From the NCBI GenBank assembly GCA_964398055.1, contig CAYNLK010000047.1, positions 1 to 46,508 on the forward strand: a stretch of DNA of 46,508 nt, given 5' to 3'. A program made the position numbers and the translations under genes. The notes below the pieces were generated by a model, which worked only from the letters and a program-made list of their open reading frames with translations, did no database searches and was not told the DNA's origin. This document shows positions 7,323 through 16,160 of this stretch, piece by piece (within the stretch, counting starts at the first letter, position 1; each line of letters starts with the position of its first letter). This DNA is from CAYNLK01 sp964398055. GTDB taxonomy: Bacteria; Chloroflexota; Anaerolineae; 4572-78; J111.

Positions 7323-10300
7323 ATGGAACCACAAGTCAACTTTCCTTTAGCTGATCGAGTCGAGCGGACCGGAGAGCCGATTTCTGCTGCCTCGGCGCCA
7401 GATTTCCGCAATCTTCCAGCCGAGTACCAGCACCTTCTGGACCTGGCCAAGGAAAAACACCACCTTGAGGTCATCCCTTTGCAGGAACTCAAAGGGGGGC
7501 GAACGGATGCTTTCCTGTATCTGGTCAGCGTCTCCGGCGAGGGCTTCCGCCACGTTGAGCATCTCATCCTCAAGTTCGACCGGGTCAACATGAAAGCGAA
7601 GACAACCGAGAGCGAAAGACATCGCCTCGCCTTGAGCCAGGCGCCAGCGGTTTTTGCCAGCCACCACGTGGCCAGGCTGGCTTATGAAGTCGAGCACGAG
7701 GGGGCCATTGCCATTTTTTACACCCTGGCCGGACAATCTCTGCAACGTTTCCGCACCCTTGCCTCCCTGGAACGCCAGAACAGGTTGGAGGCGCTTTTTA
7801 GTACCACGAATGATTATCTATTGAAAGAGTGGAACGCCGAGGCGACTTTTGAACAGGCGCTTCACCCCCAAAAGGTGTTGCAAAGGTGGTTGGGCTACCG
7901 GCTAAAGCCAGACGGTGAAATTGGCTCTTTCCTCAAAGACGTATTTCTTATTGACCCGGCTACGGCCGGCTTTCTCATCCAGGGACAAATCTTTCCCAAT
8001 CCGCTGAGTTACGGTTTAAATGCCGGACTGTGGCAGGAAACCAGACCGATCGATGTGCTCACCGGCTTTCAACACGGCGATTTGAATATCGGCAATATCC
8101 TGGCAAAGTTTGCCGAAGACTCAGACAAGTTGGCCGGATATTTCCTGATCGACTTCGCTTTATATAAACCCCAGATGCCGCTCCTGTACGACCGGTGCTA
8201 TCTGGAGATGTCATATCTGATCCGCGAATTAGAGCGGGCCTCTTTGCAGAAATGGGTCTCTCTGGTCAGCCATTTTTCAAGCCGGGACATTCCGAAGCCA
8301 AAAGACGTACCTGTCGAACTGGCCGGAGCGTGTGCGGTTATCAACGCGGGCCGAAAGTCGTTTGAGCGTTGGGTCCGTGAAACTCATCCGAGCCTTTCGG
8401 ACGATTTGTGGGGACAGTTTTGGCTGGCTGCCGTTGCCGCCGGATTGAATTACTGTAATAAAGCGGTGCTTTCCACCCAAGAGAGACTCGCCGGGTTGAT
8501 CTATAGCGCCGTTCACTTAAAACGGTATTGCCTCCAGTTCGGCGTTCCCCTTCCGGTAGAGGTACGTCCGCTGTATGACGCCAGCAAATGGGCTGAAACC
8601 TCGCCAATTAAAAGGGTAGCTCCACTCCCCGCTTTTCAGCGAAAAAACCTGCCGGTTCAGCCTACCCCATTCATTGGCCGCCAGGCCGAGGTGAAGGCGG
8701 CCAAAGATCTCTTGACACGCGCGGATGTACGCCTGGTTACCTTGATTGGTCCCGGCGGCACAGGCAAGACCCGTTTGGCGCTCCAGACCGCCGCTGAGCT
8801 GATCGATCACTTCAAGGATGGAGTTTACTTTGTTGATCTGGCCCCTTTCCGCGAGCCCGAGTCCGTCCTGGCCGCCATTGCCCGTACGATCGGCGTGAAG
8901 GAAACAAGCGACCGGCCGTTGCTTGACGAGCTTAAGGAACAGTTGCAAGCCCAAACAATGTTGCTGCTCCTGGATAACTTCGAGCAAGTTACGGCAGCAG
9001 CCCCTCTAGTCGGGGAACTGCTCCAGGCTTGCCCCCGTCTGAAGCTGCTGGTTACCAGCCGGGAAGCGTTGCAAGTGCGGGGTGAGCACATCTTTCCGGT
9101 TCCTCCGCTGGCATTGCCTGAGGCCGATCTCAAACAGCCGTCTGTTGAACAATTGACCCGATATGAGGCCATTCAGTTGTTTATCGACCGCGCCCAGGTG
9201 GTGAAGCCTGACTTTAAGCTGACGGACGAGAACGTAGCGGCGGTTGCTGAGATCTGTGTGCGGCTGGACGGCCTGCCGCTGGCCATCGAGCTGGCTACCG
9301 CCCGGATGAGTCTGTTTTCGCCCCAGGCTCTGCTCGAGCGAGTGAGCAGCCGCTTGAAGCTGCTGCGGGGCGGGGCGCGTGACCTGCCGGCCCGGCAACA
9401 GACCCTCCGTGACACCATTGACTGGAGCTACGAGCTGCTCGACCCTGGGGAGAAGCGTTTATTTGCCCTGCTCTCGGTGTTCTCCGGCTGCACGTTCGAG
9501 ACGGTCGAAATCGTGGCCGGCGGGCTCGAGCGCCTGGCTGAAACGGGGGTGGACGTTCTTGATGGGCTGGCTTCCCTGGTGAATAAGAGCCTGATCCGGC
9601 AGGTGGATCAAGGCGCCGGAGAGCCCCGCTTTCTGATGCTGGAAACGATCCGGGAATACGCGGCGGAACGGCTGGAAGAGGACGCTGGGTTCAGCGCCGC
9701 GGCTCGCCGGGCCCAGGCCGCCTACTATGCCGACTTCAGCCAGGCTCAATGGGAGCGCCTGACCGGCTCCGGTCGGGAGGCGGCGTTAGCAGAGATGGAA
9801 GCCGAGATTGAGAACGTGCGCACCGCCTGGCGCTACTGGGTGGCGGAAGGGAATCTTGAACAGCTTCACAAATTAACCGACAGCTTGTGGCTGCTCTATG
9901 ATGCGCGCGGCTGGTACCGCGCCATGGTCGAGCTCACCAGCGATTTACTGAATGTCCTGGCTGCTGCCCCATCTACACCGGAGCGCGCCCAGCAGGAGAT
10001 CACCTTACAGGTCAGCCTGGCCCGGGCGCTGATGGCCACCAAAGGCTTCACTCAGGAGGTTGAGGCGGCCTACACCCGCGCCCTGGAACTCTGCCAGGAG
10101 CAGGGCGAGGTCCCCCAGTTAGCGCCTGTTCTGCGCGCCCTGGCCGGCTTTTATACCTTCATAGGTGATCTCGCGAAGACAGTTCAGATAGGCGAACGGA
10201 TATTGAGCCTGGCCGAGCTCCATAAGGATGCGAGCTTGCGAGTCGAGGGACATTTTGTGTTGGGTTTCAGTCTTGCTTTCCTCACCGATCTTAATCTGGG

Positions 10301-11150
10301 CCTGGATCACCTGGAGCAAGGGCTGGCTCAGTACAATCCCGATCAGCACCGCTCAAGCCGTTTGCGGCTTGGCAATAACCCCGGGGTTGCGGGGTTCCAC
10401 ATGTCCGCCCTGATCCTGTGGCTGCTTGGCTTCCCGGATCGCGCCCTCGCACGGGCCAACGAGGCAATTGCCCTGGCCAACAAGCTAAATCATACCTTCA
10501 GTATAGCCTCAGCCCACTTTCATACTGGCTTGCTCCACCTGTGGCGGCGGGAGATGGAGCTCGTCCAGGACCACGCGCAGGCCGCGTTAGACCTTGCCGC
10601 GGAGCACGAGTTTCAGGTCTGGACGGCCGTGGCCACTTGCTTGCACGGGGCGGCGCTGGCGGGCATGGGCCGGGCGGAGGAGGGTCTGTTGGAGGCCAAC
10701 CGGGGTGTAAACCTGTATCAGGAGTGGAAATACCCGCCAATATTCTGGCCGTTCCTGCTCATAATGCAGGCCGGCGTATGTGGTGTAGCCGGCAGACCCG
10801 CCGAGGGCCTGAGCCTGCTCGACGAAGCGGCGGCGATTTTGGGCAAAGACTCCCAGGCCCCCCTGGTTTCGGACGTTTGCCGGCTCAAAGGGGATCTACT
10901 GCTCGCGCTGTCCCCGGAGAACACGGCCCAGGCTGAGTCCTGGTTCCGGCAAGCCCTGGAGATTGCCCGGGTCCGCCAGGCCAGAATATTGGAGCTGCGA
11001 GCCGCCATGCGCTTGAGCCGGTTATGGCAGGCGCAAGGCAAAGCAGACCAGGGCCGGCGCTTGCTGAGCGACGTTTACGAGAAATTGACCGAGGGCTTCA
11101 CCACGGCTGATCTGACCGAAGCCAGAGCCTTGCTGGCAGAATTGTCGTAA
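7323..11150 (+). CDS. Phosphotransferase (APH-like kinase fold) - STAND ATPase - TPR fusion protein
   Basis: 1275 residues in three parts. (1) Residues about 20-400: a kinase-like fold with the aminoglycoside-phosphotransferase catalytic loop HGDLNIGNIL (about 248) and a metal-binding IDFA.YKP segment (about 275); the N-terminus KGGRTDAFLYLVSV.. LILKFDR resembles the nucleotide-binding lobe. (2) Residues about 445-770: an AfsR/NB-ARC-like STAND NTPase, PTPFIGRQAEV, Walker A GPGGTGKT (about 475), Walker B LLLLDNFEQV (about 548), LVTSREAL sensor and the LDGLPLAIELA motif (about 650). (3) Residues about 800-1275: TPR-like helical repeats, the usual ligand-sensing arm. The head recalls kinase-like domains described as ternary-complex-associated (TCAD9-type) in STAND conflict systems; I cannot confirm that by search. 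Its stop lies one base before the next gene, so the two are surely co-translated. Likely an inducible signalling or defence switch; the substrate is unknown. Confidence 0.85.
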   Translation: MEPQVNFPLADRVERTGEPISAASAPDFRNLPAEYQHLLDLAKEKHHLEVIPLQELKGGRTDAFLYLVSVSGEGFRHVEHLILKFDRVNMKAKTTESERHRLALSQAPAVFASHHVARLAYEVEHEGAIAIFYTLAGQSLQRFRTLASLERQNRLEALFSTTNDYLLKEWNAEATFEQALHPQKVLQRWLGYRLKPDGEIGSFLKDVFLIDPATAGFLIQGQIFPNPLSYGLNAGLWQETRPIDVLTGFQHGDLNIGNILAKFAEDSDKLAGYFLIDFALYKPQMPLLYDRCYLEMSYLIRELERASLQKWVSLVSHFSSRDIPKPKDVPVELAGACAVINAGRKSFERWVRETHPSLSDDLWGQFWLAAVAAGLNYCNKAVLSTQERLAGLIYSAVHLKRYCLQFGVPLPVEVRPLYDASKWAETSPIKRVAPLPAFQRKNLPVQPTPFIGRQAEVKAAKDLLTRADVRLVTLIGPGGTGKTRLALQTAAELIDHFKDGVYFVDLAPFREPESVLAAIARTIGVKETSDRPLLDELKEQLQAQTMLLLLDNFEQVTAAAPLVGELLQACPRLKLLVTSREALQVRGEHIFPVPPLALPEADLKQPSVEQLTRYEAIQLFIDRAQVVKPDFKLTDENVAAVAEICVRLDGLPLAIELATARMSLFSPQALLERVSSRLKLLRGGARDLPARQQTLRDTIDWSYELLDPGEKRLFALLSVFSGCTFETVEIVAGGLERLAETGVDVLDGLASLVNKSLIRQVDQGAGEPRFLMLETIREYAAERLEEDAGFSAAARRAQAAYYADFSQAQWERLTGSGREAALAEMEAEIENVRTAWRYWVAEGNLEQLHKLTDSLWLLYDARGWYRAMVELTSDLLNVLAAAPSTPERAQQEITLQVSLARALMATKGFTQEVEAAYTRALELCQEQGEVPQLAPVLRALAGFYTFIGDLAKTVQIGERILSLAELHKDASLRVEGHFVLGFSLAFLTDLNLGLDHLEQGLAQYNPDQHRSSRLRLGNNPGVAGFHMSALILWLLGFPDRALARANEAIALANKLNHTFSIASAHFHTGLLHLWRREMELVQDHAQAALDLAAEHEFQVWTAVATCLHGAALAGMGRAEEGLLEANRGVNLYQEWKYPPIFWPFLLIMQAGVCGVAGRPAEGLSLLDEAAAILGKDSQAPLVSDVCRLKGDLLLALSPENTAQAESWFRQALEIARVRQARILELRAAMRLSRLWQAQGKADQGRRLLSDVYEKLTEGFTTADLTEARALLAELS

Positions 11151-11151
11151 A

Positions 11152-11997
11152 ATGAAACCGGACCAGCTCGAAATCGGGGTAGGCGTAACGGAAGAATTGA
11201 GCCTGCGGGTCAGCGTAGCGGCGCTTGTCAGGGTGCTGTTCGACAGTCCGGCAGACGGGCAGACGATGCTGGCGCTTGAGCGCACGGCCACGCTACGGGA
11301 AATCGCAGGACGGCCTGAAGTAACGGTCAGGGCAAAACCATTTGGGGGTGGGGTTCGGCTGACCAATCCGCAGGCATTGAAGGGGCTAATCGGCCATTTC
11401 CATTATGACAGCAATCGATCCCGCCAGGAAAGGGACTTTCGCCTTCAGATACACCCCACGTCTTGGGAAAAAGTAAAGGAAATTTGCCGGGAGCATTTTC
11501 AGGAAACGGGGCAAGGTATTCTGGATGCCAGTCCGGAGCGTGAGTTAGCAGAAGAATTTGAGGACAGTTTACACCTGCGGATCAGTCCGGACCAGTATCA
11601 TTTGAAACCACGGGGCATGATTGTAGAAGACCGGGCAGGCGAAACCGACAACGTACGGGCTGAAGGCTTGCCTACGGTCAGAATTTACTACGTGTTCGAG
11701 GCCCGGATAGAGGTTCCTGAATTGATCAGGCTGATGCTGGCCAACAGCCGGCGGTATTCCGACAAGGATCTTGAGAAAATGGCCTGGCAAGATGCCCGGC
11801 AAGGCGGGCGGGGCAGAGCAAACGCGATTTTGGCGGTGGGGTTGGCTGAGCTGATGAACGTATACGAGTCGATTCCGGCAGACCGGCGCGGTGGGCCAAT
11901 ACGCCTGGAGAGATATCAGTTGGATGGAAACGTGCTGGCTATTCTGGAGGAGGTCGACCACCCCAAATATCAAAAGTCATTGTTTTCCACAGAGTGA
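11152..11997 (+). CDS. Uncharacterised protein coupled to the STAND ATPase; Nudix-box-like helix
   Basis: 281 residues, no signal peptide or membrane segment. Its ATG follows the upstream TAA by one base and it has no ribosome-binding site of its own outside the previous gene, so translation is coupled. I do not recognise the whole protein. The middle holds SPERELAEEFEDSL (about residues 125-138) followed by a strand-like TVRIYYVFEARI; RELAEEF matches the REUXEE core of the Nudix box, but the preceding G-x5-E and the following Gly are missing. That suggests a degenerate, possibly non-catalytic Nudix fold, or chance similarity. The C-terminal third has a basic SRRYSDKDLEKMAWQDARQGGRGRAN stretch before ILAVGLAELMNVYE. 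The context predicts a partner, substrate or regulator of the upstream kinase-ATPase. Confidence 0.75.
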   Translation: MKPDQLEIGVGVTEELSLRVSVAALVRVLFDSPADGQTMLALERTATLREIAGRPEVTVRAKPFGGGVRLTNPQALKGLIGHFHYDSNRSRQERDFRLQIHPTSWEKVKEICREHFQETGQGILDASPERELAEEFEDSLHLRISPDQYHLKPRGMIVEDRAGETDNVRAEGLPTVRIYYVFEARIEVPELIRLMLANSRRYSDKDLEKMAWQDARQGGRGRANAILAVGLAELMNVYESIPADRRGGPIRLERYQLDGNVLAILEEVDHPKYQKSLFSTE

Positions 11998-12113
11998 TTT
12001 TTGTCCAAACGTTACATGACATTTGTTACTGATTTTCCACCTGGTTATCGGCTATACTGGAATACAGAACTCTGCTTTTGCTGAGTCTTTAGCCAGGCGA
12101 AAGGAGCCTAACA

Positions 12114-13151
12114 ATGACTGACCTATCCCGCCGGGAATTTCTCCGGCGAACCGCGGCCGGCGCGGCTGCTCTGGCCGGCGGCTGGTGGTTGAGCGGCTGC
12201 GGCCAACCGGCTGCACCGCCACCTGCGGCGACCTCTCCCTCACCAACGGCGGCTAACAGCCCAGAAGACCCAACTGTTGCTGCCGCCCCCGCCGCTAATA
12301 ATCCGACTGAAAGTCCTAGCCAGGCCCCCAATGGCAGCTATCCCGACCTGGTGGTCGGCCGGGGCGGCGAGCCGGAAGAGTTAGTCCGCCGTTCGCTGGC
12401 CGCATTGGGCGGGATGGAACGTTTCGTCAAACCAGGCGCCAACGTCATCATCAAGCCGAATATCTGTGTGGCTTACCATACCTATGAGTATGCCGCCACT
12501 ACCAATCCCTGGGTGGTCGCCGCCCTGGTCAAGCTGGCTCTGGCCGCTGGCGCCGGCCGGGTGCGAGTGCTGGATTATCCCTTTGGCGGTACAGCCGAGG
12601 AAGCTTACAGTCGCAGCGGGATTCAAGAGCAAGTCATGGCTGCCGGCGGCGAGATGGAAATTATGTCGAAATTCAAATTCGTCTCGACCGACATTCCGGC
12701 CGGCCAGGATTTGCGCCAATGCGACATCTACGATGACGTGCTGCAAGCCGACGTGCTGATTGATGTGCCGGTAGCCAAGCATCACAGCCTGGCCCGCTTG
12801 ACCCTGGGTATGAAAAATCTGCTGGGCGTTATCTGGGACCGGCCGGCGATCCATTGGGATTTGGGCCAGCGGGTAGCCGATCTAACCAGCCGCGTCCGGC
12901 CTACGCTGACCGTCATCGACGCCGTTCGCATCCTGACCGCCAACGGCCCCACCGGCGGCAATCTGGACGACGTCAAAAAGCTCGACACGATCATTGCCAG
13001 CCCCGACATCGTGGCCGCCGACAGCTACGCGGCCACTTTGTTTGGGATGAAGCCCGACGACCTGGCCTACATTCAGGCCGCAACGGCGATGGGGCTGGGG
13101 CGTAGCGATTTGCCTAACCTCAAGATCGAGGAGTTGACTGTTGGCGGCTAA
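12114..13151 (+). CDS. DUF362 domain protein, Tat-exported lipoprotein
   Basis: 345 residues. The N-terminus has a twin-arginine motif SRREFLRR (5-12), a hydrophobic stretch and a lipobox LSGC (Cys 29), followed by a Pro/Ala/Thr-rich linker to about residue 75; it should be exported folded and anchored outside the membrane. The rest matches DUF362: GANVIIKPNICVAY, a PWVVAALVKLALAAGA block, VPVAKHH, TLGMKNLLGV and VIDAVRI. DUF362 proteins are often found with or fused to 4Fe-4S domains; their exact reaction is unknown. AAGGAG at 12101-12106 sets the start. The end overlaps the next gene, a membrane polyferredoxin, by 11 bp, so the two form one unit that may move electrons or hold a metal centre on the outer membrane face. 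Confidence 0.9.
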   Translation: MTDLSRREFLRRTAAGAAALAGGWWLSGCGQPAAPPPAATSPSPTAANSPEDPTVAAAPAANNPTESPSQAPNGSYPDLVVGRGGEPEELVRRSLAALGGMERFVKPGANVIIKPNICVAYHTYEYAATTNPWVVAALVKLALAAGAGRVRVLDYPFGGTAEEAYSRSGIQEQVMAAGGEMEIMSKFKFVSTDIPAGQDLRQCDIYDDVLQADVLIDVPVAKHHSLARLTLGMKNLLGVIWDRPAIHWDLGQRVADLTSRVRPTLTVIDAVRILTANGPTGGNLDDVKKLDTIIASPDIVAADSYAATLFGMKPDDLAYIQAATAMGLGRSDLPNLKIEELTVGG

Positions 13152-14742
13152 AGGCCAGGCCCGCACCGGCTGGTCATCCCAACGCTGGCTTATTTTGCGC
13201 CGGATCGTTCAGTACACCGCCTTGCTGGCTTTCCTGGCGCTGTTCATCGGGGCGCGGCGAGGCGGTTGGCCGGCCTGGTTGACCAACCTCCCCATGCGGC
13301 TCGACCCGTTGCTGATGCTGGCGCATGGGCTGGCTAACCGAACCTTTCTGATCGGCTCGAGCCTGGCCCTGCTGACCGTCATCCTCACCCTTGTTTTTGG
13401 CCGGGCCTGGTGCGGCTGGTTGTGCCCGCTGGGCACAGTGCTAGACCTGTTCTCCCTGCGCCGCTGGCGGGGTAAACGCCCCCCCCTCGGGCTGAGCCGC
13501 TCGGCTGAGCGCTCGCGACGAAGCCTCGGGACGAAGCCGCCGGCCGACTCGTGGCGGGCCATCAAATACAGCCTTCTGCTGACCAGCCTCATCGCCGCGC
13601 TGCTGGGCAACCTGACCCTGCTGATCTTTGACCCCCTGACGCTGCTGTTCCGCACCCTGACTCTGAGCCTGTGGCCGGCCCTGGATCAACTGGTCACCGC
13701 GACCGAGGCCACTTTGTACCGGTTCGCCTGGCTGCGCCCGGCCGTAGCCGCCTTTGATGGTTGGGTTCGCCCCACCCTGCTGCCCGCCGAGCCGCTCTAC
13801 TACCGTTACACGATGCTGTATGCGGCCATCTTTTTGGGCCTAATTCTCCTCAATGTCTGGGCGGCCCGTTTTTGGTGCCGTTACCTCTGTCCGCTGGGCG
13901 CGCTGCTGGGCGGGCTGAGCAAGGTCGCCTTATTCCGCCGTGAAGTTGGAGCCGACTGCATCCAGTGCCTGGCCTGCACCCGGGCCTGCCCCACCGGCAC
14001 CATCGACCCCCAGCGCGGCTATGCCAGCGATCCCGGCGAATGTACGATGTGCCTGGAGTGCCTGGCGGCCTGTCCGGGTAACGGCGTCACCTTCCCCCTC
14101 CACCTCTCCCTGGCCGAGCGGCGGCCCTACGACCCCAACCGGCGCCAGGCGTTGGCGGCATTGGGTCTGGCGGTAGCCGGCGTTGGTCTGTTCCGGGCCA
14201 ATTACCTGGCCAAGCAGGCACACCCTCGCTTGCTCCGTCCTCCCGGCGCGCAGGAGCATGATTTTTTGGCCCATTGTATTCGCTGCGGCGAATGTCTACG
14301 GGCCTGCCCCACCGGCGCGCTCCAGTCGGCCATGAGCGAGGCCGGGTTAGAAGGGCTGTGGACGCCGCTGCTGATCCCCCGGCTGGGTTATTGCGATTAC
14401 TCCTGTAACGCCTGCGGCCAGGTTTGCCCGGTTGAGGCCATTCCGCCGCTGAGCCTGGAGCAAAAACGGCAGCAGGTCATCGGCCTGGCCTATATTGATC
14501 AAAATCGCTGCATTGCCTGGGCTGATCAGCGGGATTGCATCGTCTGCGAGGAGATGTGCCCCGTGCCCGACAAAGCCATCAAACTAACCCCAACTGAGCT
14601 GCCCAACGCGGCCGGCGAGCTGGTGATGGTTCAACTCCCGGCCGTGGATCGAAGCAAATGCATTGGCTGCGGCATCTGTGAGTACAAATGCCCGGTCGGC
14701 GGGGAGGCGGCTATTCGCGTTAGCCTGGCGGGGATGGTCTAA
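13141..14742 (+). CDS. Membrane-bound polyferredoxin (NapH/YccM-like 4Fe-4S protein)
   Basis: 533 residues; TTG start at 13141 with GAGGAG at 13128-13133, inside the end of the DUF362 gene. The N-terminal half carries several membrane segments (for example around residues 15-35, 60-85, 140-165 and 225-245) and two C-x3-CP motifs, CGWLCPLG (about 90) and CRYLCPLG (about 246), typical of NapH/RnfB-type quinol-linked proteins. The C-terminal half has cysteine clusters at about 272 (CIQCLACTRACP), 300 (CTMCLECLAACP), 379 (CIRCGECLRACP), 417 (CDYSCNACGQVCP), 465 (CIVCEEMCP) and 506 (CIGCGICEYKCP). That is enough for four or more 4Fe-4S clusters. It likely carries electrons between the quinone pool and an outer partner, presumably the DUF362 lipoprotein. 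A low-complexity Ser/Arg-rich loop sits at about 115-140. Confidence 0.9.
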   Translation: MAAKGQARTGWSSQRWLILRRIVQYTALLAFLALFIGARRGGWPAWLTNLPMRLDPLLMLAHGLANRTFLIGSSLALLTVILTLVFGRAWCGWLCPLGTVLDLFSLRRWRGKRPPLGLSRSAERSRRSLGTKPPADSWRAIKYSLLLTSLIAALLGNLTLLIFDPLTLLFRTLTLSLWPALDQLVTATEATLYRFAWLRPAVAAFDGWVRPTLLPAEPLYYRYTMLYAAIFLGLILLNVWAARFWCRYLCPLGALLGGLSKVALFRREVGADCIQCLACTRACPTGTIDPQRGYASDPGECTMCLECLAACPGNGVTFPLHLSLAERRPYDPNRRQALAALGLAVAGVGLFRANYLAKQAHPRLLRPPGAQEHDFLAHCIRCGECLRACPTGALQSAMSEAGLEGLWTPLLIPRLGYCDYSCNACGQVCPVEAIPPLSLEQKRQQVIGLAYIDQNRCIAWADQRDCIVCEEMCPVPDKAIKLTPTELPNAAGELVMVQLPAVDRSKCIGCGICEYKCPVGGEAAIRVSLAGMV

Positions 14743-14748
14743 TTTGAG

Positions 14749-14976
14749 ATGACGGTGGAAAACATTCCGCTACGGATGGCCCGGGACCGGCTTGACGATA
14801 TTCCCCGGTACGAGCTACCCGCGCCGTACGCCATCCTCTATTATCTCAAATTCGGTTTCAAACCCGATATTGAAAGCGACCAGGACCGGCAAGCCTGGCG
14901 CAGCATCGCCACAAAGATTGGCCGGCGGTTTGATGACAACACTATTGCTTTGGCTGGTACAACCCCGCCGCATTGA
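14749..14976 (+). CDS. Small uncharacterised protein
   Basis: 75 residues starting 6 bp after the polyferredoxin stop, with no clear ribosome-binding site, so probably read through translational coupling. The composition looks like a genuine protein (DIPRYELPAPYAILYYLKFGFKP, then DRQAWRSIA..IGRRFDD). The segment YYLKFGFKPD is faintly like the end of a GNAT acetyltransferase, but the rest does not support that and I do not assign a function. Its last 35 bases overlap the 3' end of a convergent gene on the other strand. It could be a remnant of a longer gene. Confidence 0.5.
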   Translation: MTVENIPLRMARDRLDDIPRYELPAPYAILYYLKFGFKPDIESDQDRQAWRSIATKIGRRFDDNTIALAGTTPPH

Positions 14977-15586
14977 CGCCCAACATGCCGGCTTTGTAAG
15001 ACAGCTCATCTACCGGGACAAAATGGGTCGCCATGGCCTGGCTCACCAGCGGAATTGGCTTCAGCTTGAGCAACCGCTGCTCGATGGCATCGGCTCCAGC
15101 GTCGCGCCAGAGCCACTCCAGCCGGTCGTAGCTTTGCAGGTTCACCGGCCGGGTGTAACCCCGCAACGTTTTCTGCCCGTGGACGTTGAAATAATCCTCA
15201 AAATAGGAGAGCACCAGCTCGCGCAGGCTGCGGTAAATGGCTTCCCGAAAGCGCAAACCGACAAAGTTCGACTTGGCCACTGCACCCCAGTACCCGTCCC
15301 GGCGATAGATGGCCAGCACGTGGTCGTCGTCGGTGCCCGGCTGGGGTAGTAAATCGACAATGAGGGGCGGATAACCAAGCCGGCGCAGGGCTGCCGCGCC
15401 AAACAAACCGCCGTCCAGGCAATGGGCCTGGCGATCCTGCAAGACCCGCAACGGGCAGCGGTTGGCGCTTTCGGCGCTGTAGGGGAGTTCGTCCAGAAAA
15501 GCCTGGATGTGCGCCGGGCTGGTGAGGCTGGTCCATAGTTTTCGTTGAGATTGATCCAGGTATTCCTCAAATTTACTGATCGACAT
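14942..15586 (-). CDS. Transglutaminase-like (papain-fold) domain protein
   Basis: 214 residues from the ATG at 15586, which is preceded by a GAGGT site; an upstream in-frame ATG at 15652 lies inside the neighbouring gene and has no such site. The sequence around CPLRVLQDRQAHCLDGGLFGAAALRRLG and DDDHVLAIYRRDGYWGAVAKSN gives a Cys, a His and an Asp/Asn in the order and spacing seen in transglutaminase-like proteins, but the similarity is weak and catalysis is inferred. The C-terminus (FVPVDELSYKAG) does not match anything I recognise. It is the last gene of a three-gene minus-strand run: the upstream nucleotidyltransferase overlaps its start by 14 bp. Confidence 0.65.
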   Translation of the reverse strand: MSISKFEEYLDQSQRKLWTSLTSPAHIQAFLDELPYSAESANRCPLRVLQDRQAHCLDGGLFGAAALRRLGYPPLIVDLLPQPGTDDDHVLAIYRRDGYWGAVAKSNFVGLRFREAIYRSLRELVLSYFEDYFNVHGQKTLRGYTRPVNLQSYDRLEWLWRDAGADAIEQRLLKLKPIPLVSQAMATHFVPVDELSYKAGMLGVNAAGLYQPKQ

Positions 15587-16160
15587 AGTGGTTACCTCTA
15601 AATAGATAGGATATATCATCCCATAATTCTGGCATATCCAGCGCTTCGGCAAATTGGGTCACCCAAAACTCAATTCGTCGTATGTCCAGATCAGGGTGAG
15701 CAGTGATAATGGCCTTTATATCGTCAATGTCTTGGGGGCGATGGGCCACTGCTTTTAAGATAATCAAATCTTCGGGGGTCGGTAAGCGTAGTGATATTTG
15801 CCCCAGGTCGTATACAATGGCTCGTTCAACTGCTTCCACTTCAAAAGGTAACATTCCCAGGGAAATATCAACGTTGATTTGGCTAGCTTGATGTACCAGT
15901 AGTAAAACCCGGTTTTTGCGGGCAAAGTCCATAGCCTCGGCCAAACGAGGAACTAAACCGACCTGCATAGCAAACTCAACCAATTCAGGTAGCCTGTCAG
16001 CGGATAATAACAATACTGCATCAACATCAGCGGTTAAGCGCGGTCTGCCTAATAAACTGGCGGCTATCCCACCAATGATCATCCCTTGCTGGTCGAAGTG
16101 ATCGATAACCTGCTGCAAAGCAGCCAGCGGCTCCACAAAAGGGCTAACTTCTACACTCAC
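15573..16160 (-). CDS. AbiEii-like nucleotidyltransferase
   Basis: 195 residues from the GTG at 16160. That GTG overlaps the TGA of the small gene upstream (GTGA), a strong sign of coupling. Core motif: MIIGGIAASLLGRPRLTADVDAVLLL, the G-G-x(n)-R-x-T-x-D-x-D signature of DNA-polymerase-beta-fold nucleotidyltransferases; a third acidic residue may lie in INVDISLG. The tail TPEDLIILKAVAHRPQDIDDIKAII is the K-x2-A-x-R-x3-D-x2-D block common to AbiEii toxins and their relatives. Such enzymes add nucleotides to tRNA or proteins and are often the toxic half of a toxin-antitoxin or abortive-infection pair. Here the partner would be the small helical protein encoded just upstream. Confidence 0.8.
   Translation of the reverse strand: MSVEVSPFVEPLAALQQVIDHFDQQGMIIGGIAASLLGRPRLTADVDAVLLLSADRLPELVEFAMQVGLVPRLAEAMDFARKNRVLLLVHQASQINVDISLGMLPFEVEAVERAIVYDLGQISLRLPTPEDLIILKAVAHRPQDIDDIKAIITAHPDLDIRRIEFWVTQFAEALDMPELWDDISYLFRGNHYVDQ

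Noticed and set aside
12023..12058. Promoter TTGTTA...TATACT upstream of the DUF362 gene
   Set aside because: The TATACT box is good but the spacing to TTGTTA is about 24 bp, too long for sigma-70; no better -35 box was found.
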